DNA of 64,000 nt, taken from Nannocystis pusilla (GTDB lineage: Bacteria > Myxococcota_A > Polyangia > Nannocystales > Nannocystaceae). The translations under genes and the position numbers were made by a program. The stretch's first letter is position 1. Every line of letters begins with the position of its first letter. The notes under the pieces were generated by a model, which worked only from the letters and a program-made list of their open reading frames with translations, was not told the origin of the DNA and did no database searches. Shown piece after piece: positions 54,092-63,533 of the stretch. Location: NCBI RefSeq assembly GCF_026626665.1, contig NZ_JAPNKE010000002.1:9878001-9942000 (forward strand). Reading direction: 5' to 3'.

Positions 54092-54702
54092 ATGCCTCGC
54101 ATCAAGGAGTTCGAACCCGAAGCGGCGCTCGATCGCGCGCTCGATCTGTTCTGGCGCCGCGGTTACGAAGGGACCTCGCTGCGAGACCTGCTCGATCACA
54201 TGGATATCTCGCGGCAGAGCCTCTACGACACCTTCGGCGACAAGCGCTCGCTCTTTTTGAAGGTGCTGGCCCGCTACGAGGCGCTCGCGGTCGAGGGCAT
54301 GCTCGACACGCTGACGCGGACCGGGTGGAGCCGGCCGATCGAGCGGCCGCTGACGGCGCTGGTGGCGATCCGCGGGTTCTTCGAGCTGTTCCTGGCCGAG
54401 GTCGTGCTCGACCGCGACCGCGGCTCGTGCTTGATGGCGAACACTGCGATCGAGGTCGGCCACACGGATCCGGAGATCCAGGGGGTCGTGCGGGCCTACT
54501 TCGGGCGCGTCGAGGAGGCCCTGCACGCCGCGCTGGCGCGCGCCCACGAGGCCGGCGAGCTGCGGGCCGGCAGCGAGCCGCGGGCGCTGGCCCGGCACCT
54601 CGTCAACACGCTCTACGGGCTCGGCGTCATGAGCCGCGCGGGGGCGGGCGCGCGGCGCTGCGGCAGATGGTGGACGTCGGCCTGTCCGTGCTGGTCGCTT
54701 GA
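54092..54702 (+). CDS. TetR/AcrR-family regulator, frameshifted near its end
   Basis: About 203 residues from ATG 54092. The DNA-binding domain is clear: FEPEAALDRALDLFWRRGYE, GTSLRDLLDHMDISRQSLYD, TFGDKRSLFLKVL. The ligand domain (ERPLTALVAIRGFFELFLAE, DRGSCLMANTAIEVGHTDPE, RHLVNTLYGLGVMSRAG) is like that of the TetR proteins that respond to small lipophilic or electrophilic compounds. The frame breaks in five G at 54640-54644; adding one gives GGGRAALRQMVDVGLSVLVA. It has its own promoter with palindromes and probably regulates itself. Confidence 0.88.
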
Positions 54703-54724
54703 GCGAAGGTTGCTAGTCGGTCGT

Positions 54725-54756
54725 GGTGTTCGGGTCGATATGGCCCGAGGGACATG
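54725..54756. repeat. 14-bp-period repeat, 3 units, before mglA
   Basis: GGTG 54725, TATG 54739, CATG 54753. Confidence 0.65.
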
Positions 54757-54811
54757 TCGTCGTCGCGTTGAAAACTGAAGTTCGTCCGGGGAGGCCCGGA
54801 GGAGGGTGATC

Positions 54812-55408
54812 ATGCCGTTTGTGAACTACGCGGCCAAGGAGATCAACCTGAAGCTCGTGTATTACGGGCCAGGTCTGTCGGGCAAGACCGAGAACGCGCG
54901 GTGGATCCACCACAGGACCGAGCCGTCGCGGTGCGGGCCGCTGCTGCAGCTCAACACCGACAGCGAGCGGACCCTGTTCTTCGACTTCATACCGCTGACG
55001 CTCGGGACGATCGGAGGGTTTCGCCTGCGCGTCCACCTGTACACGGTGCCGGGGCAGGTCCACTACGCGGCCACGCGCAAGCTGGTGATGCGCTCGGCCG
55101 ACGGGGTGGTGTTCGTCGCCGACTCGCAGGCGGACCGCATGGACGCCAACTGCGAGAGCCTCGACAACCTGCACCACGACGTCGCCGAGAACCGGCTCGA
55201 GCTCGGCGACGCGTACGTCATGCAGTACAACAAGCGCGACACGCCGGCCGCGCTCCCGCTGGCGGAGCTGCGGTCGGCGCTCAACCCCGCGGGGTGGCCG
55301 GAGTTCGAGGCCGTGGCCATCCGTGGCGAGGGTGTGTTCGACACGCTGCGCGCGGTGACGCGGCGGGCGATCGAGCCGCTGCAGGCGCCGCGGGCCGCCG
55401 GGCAGTGA
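54812..55408 (+). CDS. mglA: MglA-family small GTPase
   Basis: 198 residues from ATG 54812, preceded by GGAGGAGGG. Motifs of the bacterial Ras-like MglA group: MPFVNYAAKEINLKLVYYGP, P-loop GPGLSGKTEN, TLFFDFIPL, the switch II TVPGQVHYAATRKLVMRSAD and the base-specificity motif NKRD. The P-loop Gly before Lys is preceded by Ser (GLSGKT) where Myxococcus MglA has Gly. MglA sets cell polarity and drives gliding and pilus motility with its GAP MglB, which is not encoded next to it here; this copy may therefore be a paralogue. Confidence 0.9.
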   Translation: MPFVNYAAKEINLKLVYYGPGLSGKTENARWIHHRTEPSRCGPLLQLNTDSERTLFFDFIPLTLGTIGGFRLRVHLYTVPGQVHYAATRKLVMRSADGVVFVADSQADRMDANCESLDNLHHDVAENRLELGDAYVMQYNKRDTPAALPLAELRSALNPAGWPEFEAVAIRGEGVFDTLRAVTRRAIEPLQAPRAAGQ

Positions 55409-55454
55409 CGGCAGCCCGCGTCGGGGTCTCGCGGCCCTTCATGGGCCGAGCGCT

Positions 55455-56666
55455 TCAGCCGGGGGTGAAGGCGTCGCAGGCCTGCTCGACTACGGTGATG
55501 CCGTTGGTGAAGAACGGCGCGTAGTCGGCGGCGCAGATGCTGCCGATCGCGCCGTGGGAGAACTTGCTGACGAACTCCTGCAGGCGCGGGGCCGGACCGC
55601 CGGCGAGGGTTTCCATGTCCGGGGTCATGCCGGGCGCGCAGCCGCCACCGGTCATGTTGCCGTCGCCGACCAGGCCGAGCACCACGACCGAATCGGCGCT
55701 GCCGCCCTTGGCCGCGACGAGCGCGTCGTACCACTCCTGCGGGCCGCCCGGCGAGCCGGTGCCGCCGTTCTCGTTGCTGTCGTCCTTGTCGGACACGAAC
55801 ACCACGACCAGGAGGGCGTCGCTGCGCAAGAAGCCCTCGTCACAGCCGCCGGCGCCGTTCATCGCCGCGCTGACCGCCTCGGTCGCGGCGAACATCGGCC
55901 GCTTGTCGGTCTGCGCCTCGTACTGGCCGACCGCGGCCGCGCAGCCGAAGGTGGCGTGGATGTCCGGCTGGCTGTCGAGCATGTAGCGGCGGCCGTCGGC
56001 GATCTCGCAGAACTTGCCCGCGTTGCTGTAGTCGCGACCGGCGCCGTACTGCGAGGCGCACTCGCTGATCTGCAGGCCCGCACAAGCGACGCCGTTGCAG
56101 GTCTCGGCGTTGCCGCCCTCGCAGGTGTTGGCGCAGCACACCGGGGCCGGGCCGCAGAAGCACTTGCCGCCGCCCAGGCACTGGCTGGTGTTGGACAGGC
56201 CCTTGCCGTCGTCGGCGCCGACGGCCATCACGTGCGTGTCCTGCATGCCGAGGGTCGACTTGATGCCGTCGTAGAAGGCCGGGAACGCGGCGATGAGACC
56301 CTCCTGCTCGGACTTCATGGTGAGGTCGCTGTCGATGACGAACAGCAGGTCGACCTTCTGGCAGCCCGTCGCGGCCAGCCCGGTGGTGCCGTCGACCCCG
56401 GTCGTCTCGGGCGGCGTCGAGGTGTCCGAGCTGCCGGCGCTCGCAGCCCCGGTGCCGCCACCCGAGTCGTCGGGATTGTCCGCCGAGGTGCCCGGCGGCG
56501 CGTCTTCGGTGTCGACGGCCCCGGTCGCCGGTGGCGTGGCCGTGACGGCGCTCGCCGTGGTGTCGGTGTCGGAGTCCACCCCTGGCGTATCCTTGTCGAC
56601 GCAGGCGGTGAGGGCCGAGGCGCACATCAGCCACCCGCCAAGAACGGTCTTCGTAGTGCGAGTCAT
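55455..56666 (-). CDS. VWA-domain lipoprotein, first of a pair, altered MIDAS
   Basis: 403 residues from ATG 56666; lipobox TAC in LMCASALTACVDKD. An 80-residue Ser/Thr/Gly/Pro linker is followed by a von Willebrand A-like domain: KVDLLFVIDSDLTMKSEQEG, HVMAVGADDG, then a Cys-rich insertion (GGGKCFCGPAPVCCANTCEG) and DALLVVVFVSDKDDSNENGG. The metal site reads D-x-D-x-T instead of D-x-S-x-S. It shares its whole layout with the next gene upstream, including GLVGDGNM and the terminal SICAADYAPFF. Probably surface-exposed. Confidence 0.82.
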   Translation of the reverse strand: MTRTTKTVLGGWLMCASALTACVDKDTPGVDSDTDTTASAVTATPPATGAVDTEDAPPGTSADNPDDSGGGTGAASAGSSDTSTPPETTGVDGTTGLAATGCQKVDLLFVIDSDLTMKSEQEGLIAAFPAFYDGIKSTLGMQDTHVMAVGADDGKGLSNTSQCLGGGKCFCGPAPVCCANTCEGGNAETCNGVACAGLQISECASQYGAGRDYSNAGKFCEIADGRRYMLDSQPDIHATFGCAAAVGQYEAQTDKRPMFAATEAVSAAMNGAGGCDEGFLRSDALLVVVFVSDKDDSNENGGTGSPGGPQEWYDALVAAKGGSADSVVVLGLVGDGNMTGGGCAPGMTPDMETLAGGPAPRLQEFVSKFSHGAIGSICAADYAPFFTNGITVVEQACDAFTPG

Positions 56667-56971
56667 GTCCAACTATTTAGCCCCGCCCGTGCGAACAGAT
56701 GACCGGCGCGTGGGTGGCGTCACCGGCGGCGACAATCATCATACAGGGTGGTACCCTCAATAACGGTGTTCCGCGGCTCGATTCGGCCGGAGGGGCGGAT
56801 CTTTGCGAATGCCATGAGGCGTGACGACCATCATCGCCGCGTCGGCGCGCGGTATGATCATAGGGGCCGCCGCGCGCGCCCGCGGTGAGCCGGCCCGCGA
56901 GACGTCGTCCGCCCTCGAGCCGGCGGGGCGCGCGGCGCGAGGGCGGGCGAGGAGCCGCGGCGATGCGCGGC
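56667..56971. other. 305-bp intergenic region between the two VWA genes
   Basis: No gene and no 14-bp repeat seen. It has the small palindrome AGGGTGGTACCCT (about 56745-56757) and a mildly AT-rich stretch near 56730-56760, likely the promoter of the downstream gene. Confidence 0.4.
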
Positions 56972-58135
56972 TCAGCCGACCGGGACGAAGGTGTCGCAGG
57001 CGGTGTCGATGACGCTGACGGCCTCGAGGAAGAAGGGCGTGTAATCGGTGGAGCAGACGCTGCCGATCACGCCGCCCGAGAACATCTGGACGAACTCCTG
57101 CAGGCGCGGGGACGGCTCGGCGCCGTCCTGGTCGGGGTCCCAGACCGGCGGGCACAGGCTACCCGGGAGGTTGCCGTCGCCGACCAGGCCGAGGACCACC
57201 GTCGCGTCCGGGACGCCGTGCTTGGCGGCCACGACCGCCTCGTACCACGCGGCCGGCTCGCCCGGCGAGCCCTCGCCGACGTCGACGTTGTCGTCCTCTT
57301 CGTCGGTGATGAGGACGAGCACGAGGATCGCGTCGTCGCGCAAGAAGCCCTCGTTGCAGCCGCCGGGGCCGTTCTGCACGGAACCGAGAGCGGCCAGCGC
57401 GGCCTGGATCGGCCGCTCGTCGCCGCTGCCGAACGCGCCGATGCCGGCGGTGCAGGCGAAGGTCGAGACGATGTCGGGCTGCGACTGCAGCATGTAACGG
57501 CGGCCGTCGGCGATCGAGCAGCGCTTGCCGTACTGATCGAACTGACGGCCGCTGCCGTACTGGAGCTCGCAGGCGTCGATGCTGACCTGGTCGCACGGGG
57601 TGCCGTTGCAGGTCGTGCCCTTGAAGATCGTGTCGCACACGTCCTGGCAGCAGGTCGGCGCGGGGGCGCAGATGCACTCCTGGAAGTCGCAGTCCTGATC
57701 GCCGTTGGCGGGGTCGCCGTCGTCGGTCGAGATCGCCATGATGTGGTAGTCGTCGGCCTCGAGGGTGTCCTCGATGGCGGCGATGAAGCCGGGGAACGAG
57801 GCGATCAGGCTGCTCTGCTCGTCGGCCATCGAGTTCGAGTTGTCGATGACGAACAGGAAGTCGACCTTGTCGCAGCCGCGCGGGCCGAGGCCGTCGTCGC
57901 CGCTGCTGCTGTCGTCGCCGGCAGGCAGGTCGAGCTTGTCGCCGGCGCCTACGCCGGTGCCCCCTGCCTCGCCGTCGCTGAGGAAGATGCCCGGCGGCAG
58001 GCTCGCCGCGGTCGGGCTGTCGAGCGGTGGTCCACCGTCCGTGAGCTCCCCACGCTGTCCGTCATTGTCGGTGCACGCGACCACGAGCGTCCACGCGAAC
58101 CATAGGTGGACACGATGCGACATCGAGCGAGCCAT
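56972..58135 (-). CDS. VWA-domain lipoprotein, second of a pair
   Basis: 387 residues from ATG 58135 (58123 possible). Signal peptide HRVHLWFAWTLVVACTDN with lipobox VVAC. The linker is about 70 residues. The VWA domain has a standard MIDAS, KVDFLFVIDNSNSMADEQSS (D-x-S-x-S), then HIMAISTDDGDP, a Cys-rich insertion (DFQECICAPAPTCCQDVCDT) and AILVLVLITDEEDDNVDVGE; close paralogue of the gene at 55455-56666, for example IADGRRYML and QPDI shared. VWA domains bind protein ligands through a metal; a role in surface assembly or adhesion is inferred. Confidence 0.84.
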   Translation of the reverse strand: MARSMSHRVHLWFAWTLVVACTDNDGQRGELTDGGPPLDSPTAASLPPGIFLSDGEAGGTGVGAGDKLDLPAGDDSSSGDDGLGPRGCDKVDFLFVIDNSNSMADEQSSLIASFPGFIAAIEDTLEADDYHIMAISTDDGDPANGDQDCDFQECICAPAPTCCQDVCDTIFKGTTCNGTPCDQVSIDACELQYGSGRQFDQYGKRCSIADGRRYMLQSQPDIVSTFACTAGIGAFGSGDERPIQAALAALGSVQNGPGGCNEGFLRDDAILVLVLITDEEDDNVDVGEGSPGEPAAWYEAVVAAKHGVPDATVVLGLVGDGNLPGSLCPPVWDPDQDGAEPSPRLQEFVQMFSGGVIGSVCSTDYTPFFLEAVSVIDTACDTFVPVG

Positions 58136-58187
58136 GCCGATTCCTTAGCGCCGTCTCGGCGCCGGGGACCGTGGATGGCGTCACAGC

Positions 58188-59107
<920 letters not shown>

Positions 59108-59111
<4 letters not shown>

Positions 59112-60016
59112 AGGTCCCTCCGGCGGAAGACCTGGAAGCCGAGCCAGGTGTAACCGGCGCACAGGGCGGCGCAGCCGGCCGCGTTCATCAACCTGTACAA
59201 AAGGTCAGGGTGGAAGAAATAGGTCTTGTAGGCGAACGGGGTCAGCCAGCGCAGCGCCGACAGGCCCGGGGCGAACGCGGCCCAGATCCCGAGGATCCAC
59301 AGCACGAACAGGAAGAAGGTCGCCAGGGCGCGCGCGGCCCCGGGCCCGCGCACGAGCTGCGAGGCGCAGGCGACCGGGCCGAGCACCGCGAACGCGAACA
59401 GGGCCAGGATCGGCCAGGCGCGCAGGAGGGCGAGCACGGTGTCGACGACGTCGAAGCGCGGCAAATAGACGCCGCCGATCAGGAGCACGGGCAGCATGCC
59501 GAGGCCGGCGATCAGCGCGACTAGCAGCACCTGCGACAGCAGCTTGCCGAGGACGAACGCGCCGCGGCTGGTCCGCAGGGCGACGAATCGGACGGTGCGC
59601 AGGTGGAGGTCGCCGGCGACGAGGTCGTAGCTGGTGAGCGCGATCAGCCACGGCAAGGCGCCGAGCGAGAACCACGCGAACACGAGCACCATCGGCGGGT
59701 AGGTCGCCAGGTGGTTGGCGATCGCCTGGTCGCCGCCGGCGATCATGTAGAGGAGGCCGCTGTAGCCGGCGCTCTGCGCGGCCCCGGCGGCGGCCGCCGC
59801 GGCGACCTGCTCGCCGGTGTCGGAGATGTTGCTGATGACCTCCGAGGTCGCCTCCTGGGCGAGGCGGACGACCTCGACGTAGATGTAGCTCGTGATCGAG
59901 GCGACCAGCAGATAGAGGAGCGCGAGGACGAGGGCGCGGCGGGTCCGGATCGATTCGCGCAGGTCGAAGCCGGCGATCAGCCACGCGTCGCGCAAGAAAG
60001 TGGATGAGGTGGCCAC
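59108..60016 (-). CDS. ABC-2-type transporter permease
   Basis: 302 residues with six to seven membrane segments: RALVLALLYLLVASITSYIY, YPPMVLVFAWFSLGALPWLI, VLLVALIAGLGMLPVLLIGG, WPILALFAFAVLGPVACASQ and FFLFVLWILGIWAAFAPGLS. There is a long loop after the first helix, as in ABC-2 permeases of the NosY/CcmB-like kind. Ends overlapping the ATPase gene, so both are made together. Confidence 0.88.
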
Positions 60017-60106
60017 GCCGACGCCGAGCTTATCCGAGGTCGCGGGACGCGAGAAGAGTGACAGCGCCGGCAGACCGCGGGTGAAGGCGCGTCGTTGACC
60101 CGAAGC

Positions 60107-60241
60107 ATGACGCGCCCACGCTATCGTCCTCGCGGTCCCGGTGCCCTCTATTTGCTCGGTGTCTTGCTCGTCGGCGGTTCGCTCGCCGCCCTGTCCACCC
60201 TGGTCCTCCCCGACGCGGCCGCGGCCAGCCAGGCGAGATGA
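60107..60241 (+). CDS. small membrane protein (44 residues)
   Basis: MTRPRYRPRGPGALYLLGVL then LVGGSLAALSTLVLPDAAAA and SQAR. A basic start, one hydrophobic stretch and an Ala-rich end: a signal-anchor or exported peptide. No strong ribosome-binding site; the interval around it (60017-60554) contains no other gene. Confidence 0.4.
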   Translation: MTRPRYRPRGPGALYLLGVLLVGGSLAALSTLVLPDAAAASQAR

Positions 60242-60360
60242 ACGATCGGTCGGTGCGGGATCTCGACCATCCCTCGTCCCGGGTCGCGGCGGTCGTCCGC
60301 GCGCACTGACGGCCGGCGAGGCCCGGGCGAGGCGTGGTCGAGAACCCCGCCGACTGCCGA

Positions 60361-60378
60361 CCTGTCCTTGAAGTCAGG
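60361..60378. repeat. 14-bp-period palindrome, 2 units, intergenic
   Basis: CCTGTCCTTGAAGTCAGG; half-sites 60361 and 60375, about 180 bp before the large gene at 60555. Confidence 0.6.
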
Positions 60379-60554
60379 TCCAAGGCCGCGGCGGACGCGG
60401 CCGGTGAAGCGACGATGGGCCAGAGCGTCGCCGGGCGGTGGCCCGGAGCGGCGCGACGGAGGTCCTCCGGGTCACGACCCCGGCGGTGCCGCTGCGGGGG
60501 GCGGCCGCCTGGCTGCCTTGACGGTCGCCGGCCCGAGGGCCTAGACAGGAGCGC

Positions 60555-63533
60555 ATGACGCAGCGGAACGGCGGACGCGAGGGTCGGTCGCGGATCTTGT
60601 GGTTTCTGCCGATCGGTCTGGGGGTCGCCGGGGTGGGCTGGGCGACATGTCTGAAGGGACAGGAAGAAAGGGCGCAGGTCGAGGGCGCGAAGGAAGCGCC
60701 GGCGGTCCAGCCGGTGGTCGGCGGGCCGCCCGCGCCGGCGGTGCAGATCGATCCGCGCAAGCTGGCGAAGGCGGCGATCGCCGGGACCGTGCGCGACGAC
60801 AAGGGCCAGCCGATCGCGGGCGCGCAGGTGTGCGCGATCGCGGCGTCCGGGCTGCTCGACGCGCGCGACACCTTCACGCCGCCGTGCGCCGCCAGCGAGC
60901 GCGACGGGCACTACCGGATCGAGGGGCTGTGGGCGGTGCGTCACTCGGTGAGCGCGTCGGCGCCGGGGCACGTGCCGGCCTTCTACACCCGCGATGATCA
61001 GCCGGCCAACCTCGACATGGTCGACCTCGCGGCCGGCGGCGAGGCGCTCGGCGTCGACATCACGCTGCGCGGCGGGGGCGTGGAGATCGTCGGCGTCGTC
61101 AAAGATTTGAGCGGCGGGGCGGTCGAGGGCGCGATCGTCAGCGCGGGCGGCGTGTGGGCGGGCACGGGCATGGCGTTCACCACGTCGGCCGCGGAGGGGA
61201 CGTTCTCGCTGTGGATCGCGCCGGGGCAGCCGCAGGTGTTCGCGCGCGCCGACGGCTACGCGCCCGGCAGCGACCGCGGGGCGGCGCCGGGCCACCGCTT
61301 CGAGCTGTTCTTGACGCCGGAGTCGGTGCTGGTCGGCAAGGTGGTGCGCGCGGGTGACGGCTCGCCGGTCGAGGGCGCGAAGGTCACCGCGGAGCGCGGC
61401 GACACGTTCTTCGGCGGCGGCGGCGGCCTGTCGATCACCGACGCGGGCGGCAACTTCCGCATCGCTCAATTGTCGCCCGGCGCGTACAAGCCGAGCGTGA
61501 CCGCCGACGACGCGTTCGGCATGGCGGCGGAGCAGGTGGTGCTCGGGCTCGGCGAGACGTCGGAGGCGATCGTGATCGAGGCCCACCCGGCGACGACGGT
61601 CGCGGGCGCCGTGGTGGTGACGCCGGGCGGGGCGTCCTGTCCTCAGGGACATGTGAGCCTGCAGGGCGCAGGTGAGCGCGAATTCGGGGCGGAGATCGAG
61701 GCCGACGGACGGGTGCGCATCCCCGGGGTCCTGGCGGGCAGCTACGAGGTGACGGTGCGCTGCGAGGGGTTCGTGTCGGCCGAGAAGTACGCGCCGGTGA
61801 CGGTCGCGGACGCGCCGATCGAGGATCTGCGGTGGGACGTCGCGCCGGGGCGGGCGATCCGCGGCACCGTGACGACGGCCAAGGGCGAGCCGGCGGCGGG
61901 GATCAGCGTGATGGCGCGGATCAAGGGCGAGCCCGGACAGGCGCCGCCGCGCGCGTCCGGGCCGGCGTTCGTCGACTCGGACGGGCAAGGCCGCTTCGCG
62001 CTGGCGGGGCTCCTGCCCGGCAAGTACGAGGTGCGCGCGTTCTCGAAGGGCGCCAATCGGCCGACCCCGGACAAGCCGATCGAAGTCATCTTGCCCGAAG
62101 GACAGGACCTCGAGGACATCCGCGTCGAGCTGCCGGCGTCGGGGCAGCTCCGCGGCAAGGTCCGCGATGTCCACGGCAACCCGGTCGGGCGGGCGCAGGT
62201 GTCGCTGCAGGGGCCCGGGCGGCGCTCGTCGGCGATGACGGGCGACGACGGGTCGTTCCACGTGCCCGAGGCGGCCGCCGGCGAGTACCGGGTGTCGGCG
62301 ACGCGCGACGGGATCAAGCTGCGCGCGCCGGGGACCGGCGACGACGACGTGCAGGGGGCGAAGGTGACGGTCGAGGCCGACGCGGTGGCGACGGTCAAGC
62401 TGGTGGTCGAGACCGGCAACGGCAAGATCGTCGGGGTGGTGCGCGACGAGGGCGGCGCGGGGGTGAGCGACGCGTTCGTCGAGGCCACGCGCGAGTCGGA
62501 GAGCGCGCGCGGGCCGGGCGGCGCGCCGCCGCGGTACTTCGCGTTGAACGACCGGCCGCACCTGACCGACGCCGAGGGCCGCTTCGCCGTCGAGGAGCTG
62601 TTCCCCGGCAAGTACACGGTCCGCGCGTTCCGCCGCGGCGGCGGCGAGACGACGGTCGAGCACGTGGCGCTCGGCGCCGAGGTGACGCTGACGATCGAGC
62701 CGACCGGACGACTCGCGGGCACGGTCGCGGTGAAGGGCGGCGCGGCGCCGCAGGAATTCTCGGCGACGCTGAGCGACGCGAAGACCGGCTACCAGCGCAC
62801 CGACCGGTTCTTTCGGACAGGTGGGGCGTGGAGCTTCGCCGAGCTGCCGGCGGGCGACTACAAGCTGTCGGTCAGCGCCCCCGAGGGCACGCAGGACACC
62901 GAGGTGTCTCTCGGGTCAGGTGAGGAGCGGGCCGGGGTGCGGGTCGAGCTGGCGGCGAAGGTCAAGCTGCGCGGGACGGTGGTCGACCTCGAGGGCGCAC
63001 CGGTGGTCGGCGCGGCGGTGCGGGTCAGCCAGGGCCGCGGGTTCACCGTCGACGACCGCGACGTGCCGCGCACCGACGCCCAGGGCCGCTTCGCGGTCGA
63101 GGGGGCGCCGGTCGGGCTGGTGACGCTGCTGGTGGCGGCGCCGCGCGGCGCGGCGGTGGAGTACAGCCAGACGACGATGACGACCACCATCGCCGGCGGG
63201 CCCGAGGTCGAGCTGCCGCCGATCCGGGTCGCCAAGCAGCGGCTCAAGTCCGGCGACACCATCGGAGACCTCGGCTACGCGATCAAGCTCGGCGCGCCGG
63301 CGGCCGACCCCTCGCAGCGCAAGTTCGAGGTCGCGCTGGTGCGACCCGGTTCGCCGGCGGCGGCGGCCGGACTGCAAGCCGGCGACGTGATCGTCAGCGT
63401 CGACGGCGAGGACGTGACCGGCGAGCGGCGCTACCTGTACGAGCAGCTGACGCGCGTGGCGATCGGGACGACGCTGCGCCTCGGACTCGCCCGCGGCGTG
63501 ACGGTGGAGCTCACCACCGCGGCGCCGCCGTGA
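60555..63533 (+). CDS. 992-residue membrane-anchored protein: carboxypeptidase-regulatory-like repeats and C-terminal PDZ
   Basis: N-terminal anchor ILWFLPIGLGVAGVGWATC (about residues 14-32). From about 75 to 900 there are some nine beta-sandwich repeats of the carboxypeptidase regulatory-like type, each opening with G-x-V-x-D-x-x-G-x-P-x-x-G-A-x-V (for example AGTVRDDKGQPIAGAQVCAI and GTVVDLEGAPVVGAAVRVSQ) and closing with G-x-Y-x-V. The last 80 residues are a PDZ domain (VALVRPGSPAAAAGLQAGDV, VDGEDVTGERRYL). Such proteins are surface or periplasmic scaffolds. 14-bp repeats occur within it at 60646, 61636 and 62903, encoding TCLKGQEE, SCPQGHVSLQ and VSLGSGEE. Confidence 0.88.
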   Translation: MTQRNGGREGRSRILWFLPIGLGVAGVGWATCLKGQEERAQVEGAKEAPAVQPVVGGPPAPAVQIDPRKLAKAAIAGTVRDDKGQPIAGAQVCAIAASGLLDARDTFTPPCAASERDGHYRIEGLWAVRHSVSASAPGHVPAFYTRDDQPANLDMVDLAAGGEALGVDITLRGGGVEIVGVVKDLSGGAVEGAIVSAGGVWAGTGMAFTTSAAEGTFSLWIAPGQPQVFARADGYAPGSDRGAAPGHRFELFLTPESVLVGKVVRAGDGSPVEGAKVTAERGDTFFGGGGGLSITDAGGNFRIAQLSPGAYKPSVTADDAFGMAAEQVVLGLGETSEAIVIEAHPATTVAGAVVVTPGGASCPQGHVSLQGAGEREFGAEIEADGRVRIPGVLAGSYEVTVRCEGFVSAEKYAPVTVADAPIEDLRWDVAPGRAIRGTVTTAKGEPAAGISVMARIKGEPGQAPPRASGPAFVDSDGQGRFALAGLLPGKYEVRAFSKGANRPTPDKPIEVILPEGQDLEDIRVELPASGQLRGKVRDVHGNPVGRAQVSLQGPGRRSSAMTGDDGSFHVPEAAAGEYRVSATRDGIKLRAPGTGDDDVQGAKVTVEADAVATVKLVVETGNGKIVGVVRDEGGAGVSDAFVEATRESESARGPGGAPPRYFALNDRPHLTDAEGRFAVEELFPGKYTVRAFRRGGGETTVEHVALGAEVTLTIEPTGRLAGTVAVKGGAAPQEFSATLSDAKTGYQRTDRFFRTGGAWSFAELPAGDYKLSVSAPEGTQDTEVSLGSGEERAGVRVELAAKVKLRGTVVDLEGAPVVGAAVRVSQGRGFTVDDRDVPRTDAQGRFAVEGAPVGLVTLLVAAPRGAAVEYSQTTMTTTIAGGPEVELPPIRVAKQRLKSGDTIGDLGYAIKLGAPAADPSQRKFEVALVRPGSPAAAAGLQAGDVIVSVDGEDVTGERRYLYEQLTRVAIGTTLRLGLARGVTVELTTAAPP
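61636..61653. repeat. 14-bp-period palindrome, 2 units, in the 992-residue gene
   Basis: CCTGTCCTCAGGGACATG; half-sites 61636 and 61650. Similar pairs in the same gene: 60646/60660 (CATGTCTGAAGGGACAGG) and 62903/62917 (GGTGTCTCTCGGGTCAGG). Confidence 0.65.

Noticed and set aside
55614..55629. CATG pair in the first VWA gene
   Set aside because: Spacing is 12 bp, not 14, and the codons fit the protein.
60030..62663. 877-residue minus-strand open frame opposite the PDZ-repeat gene
   Set aside because: Arg/Leu/Ala-rich antisense shadow without any domain; the plus-strand protein has clear repeats and a PDZ domain.
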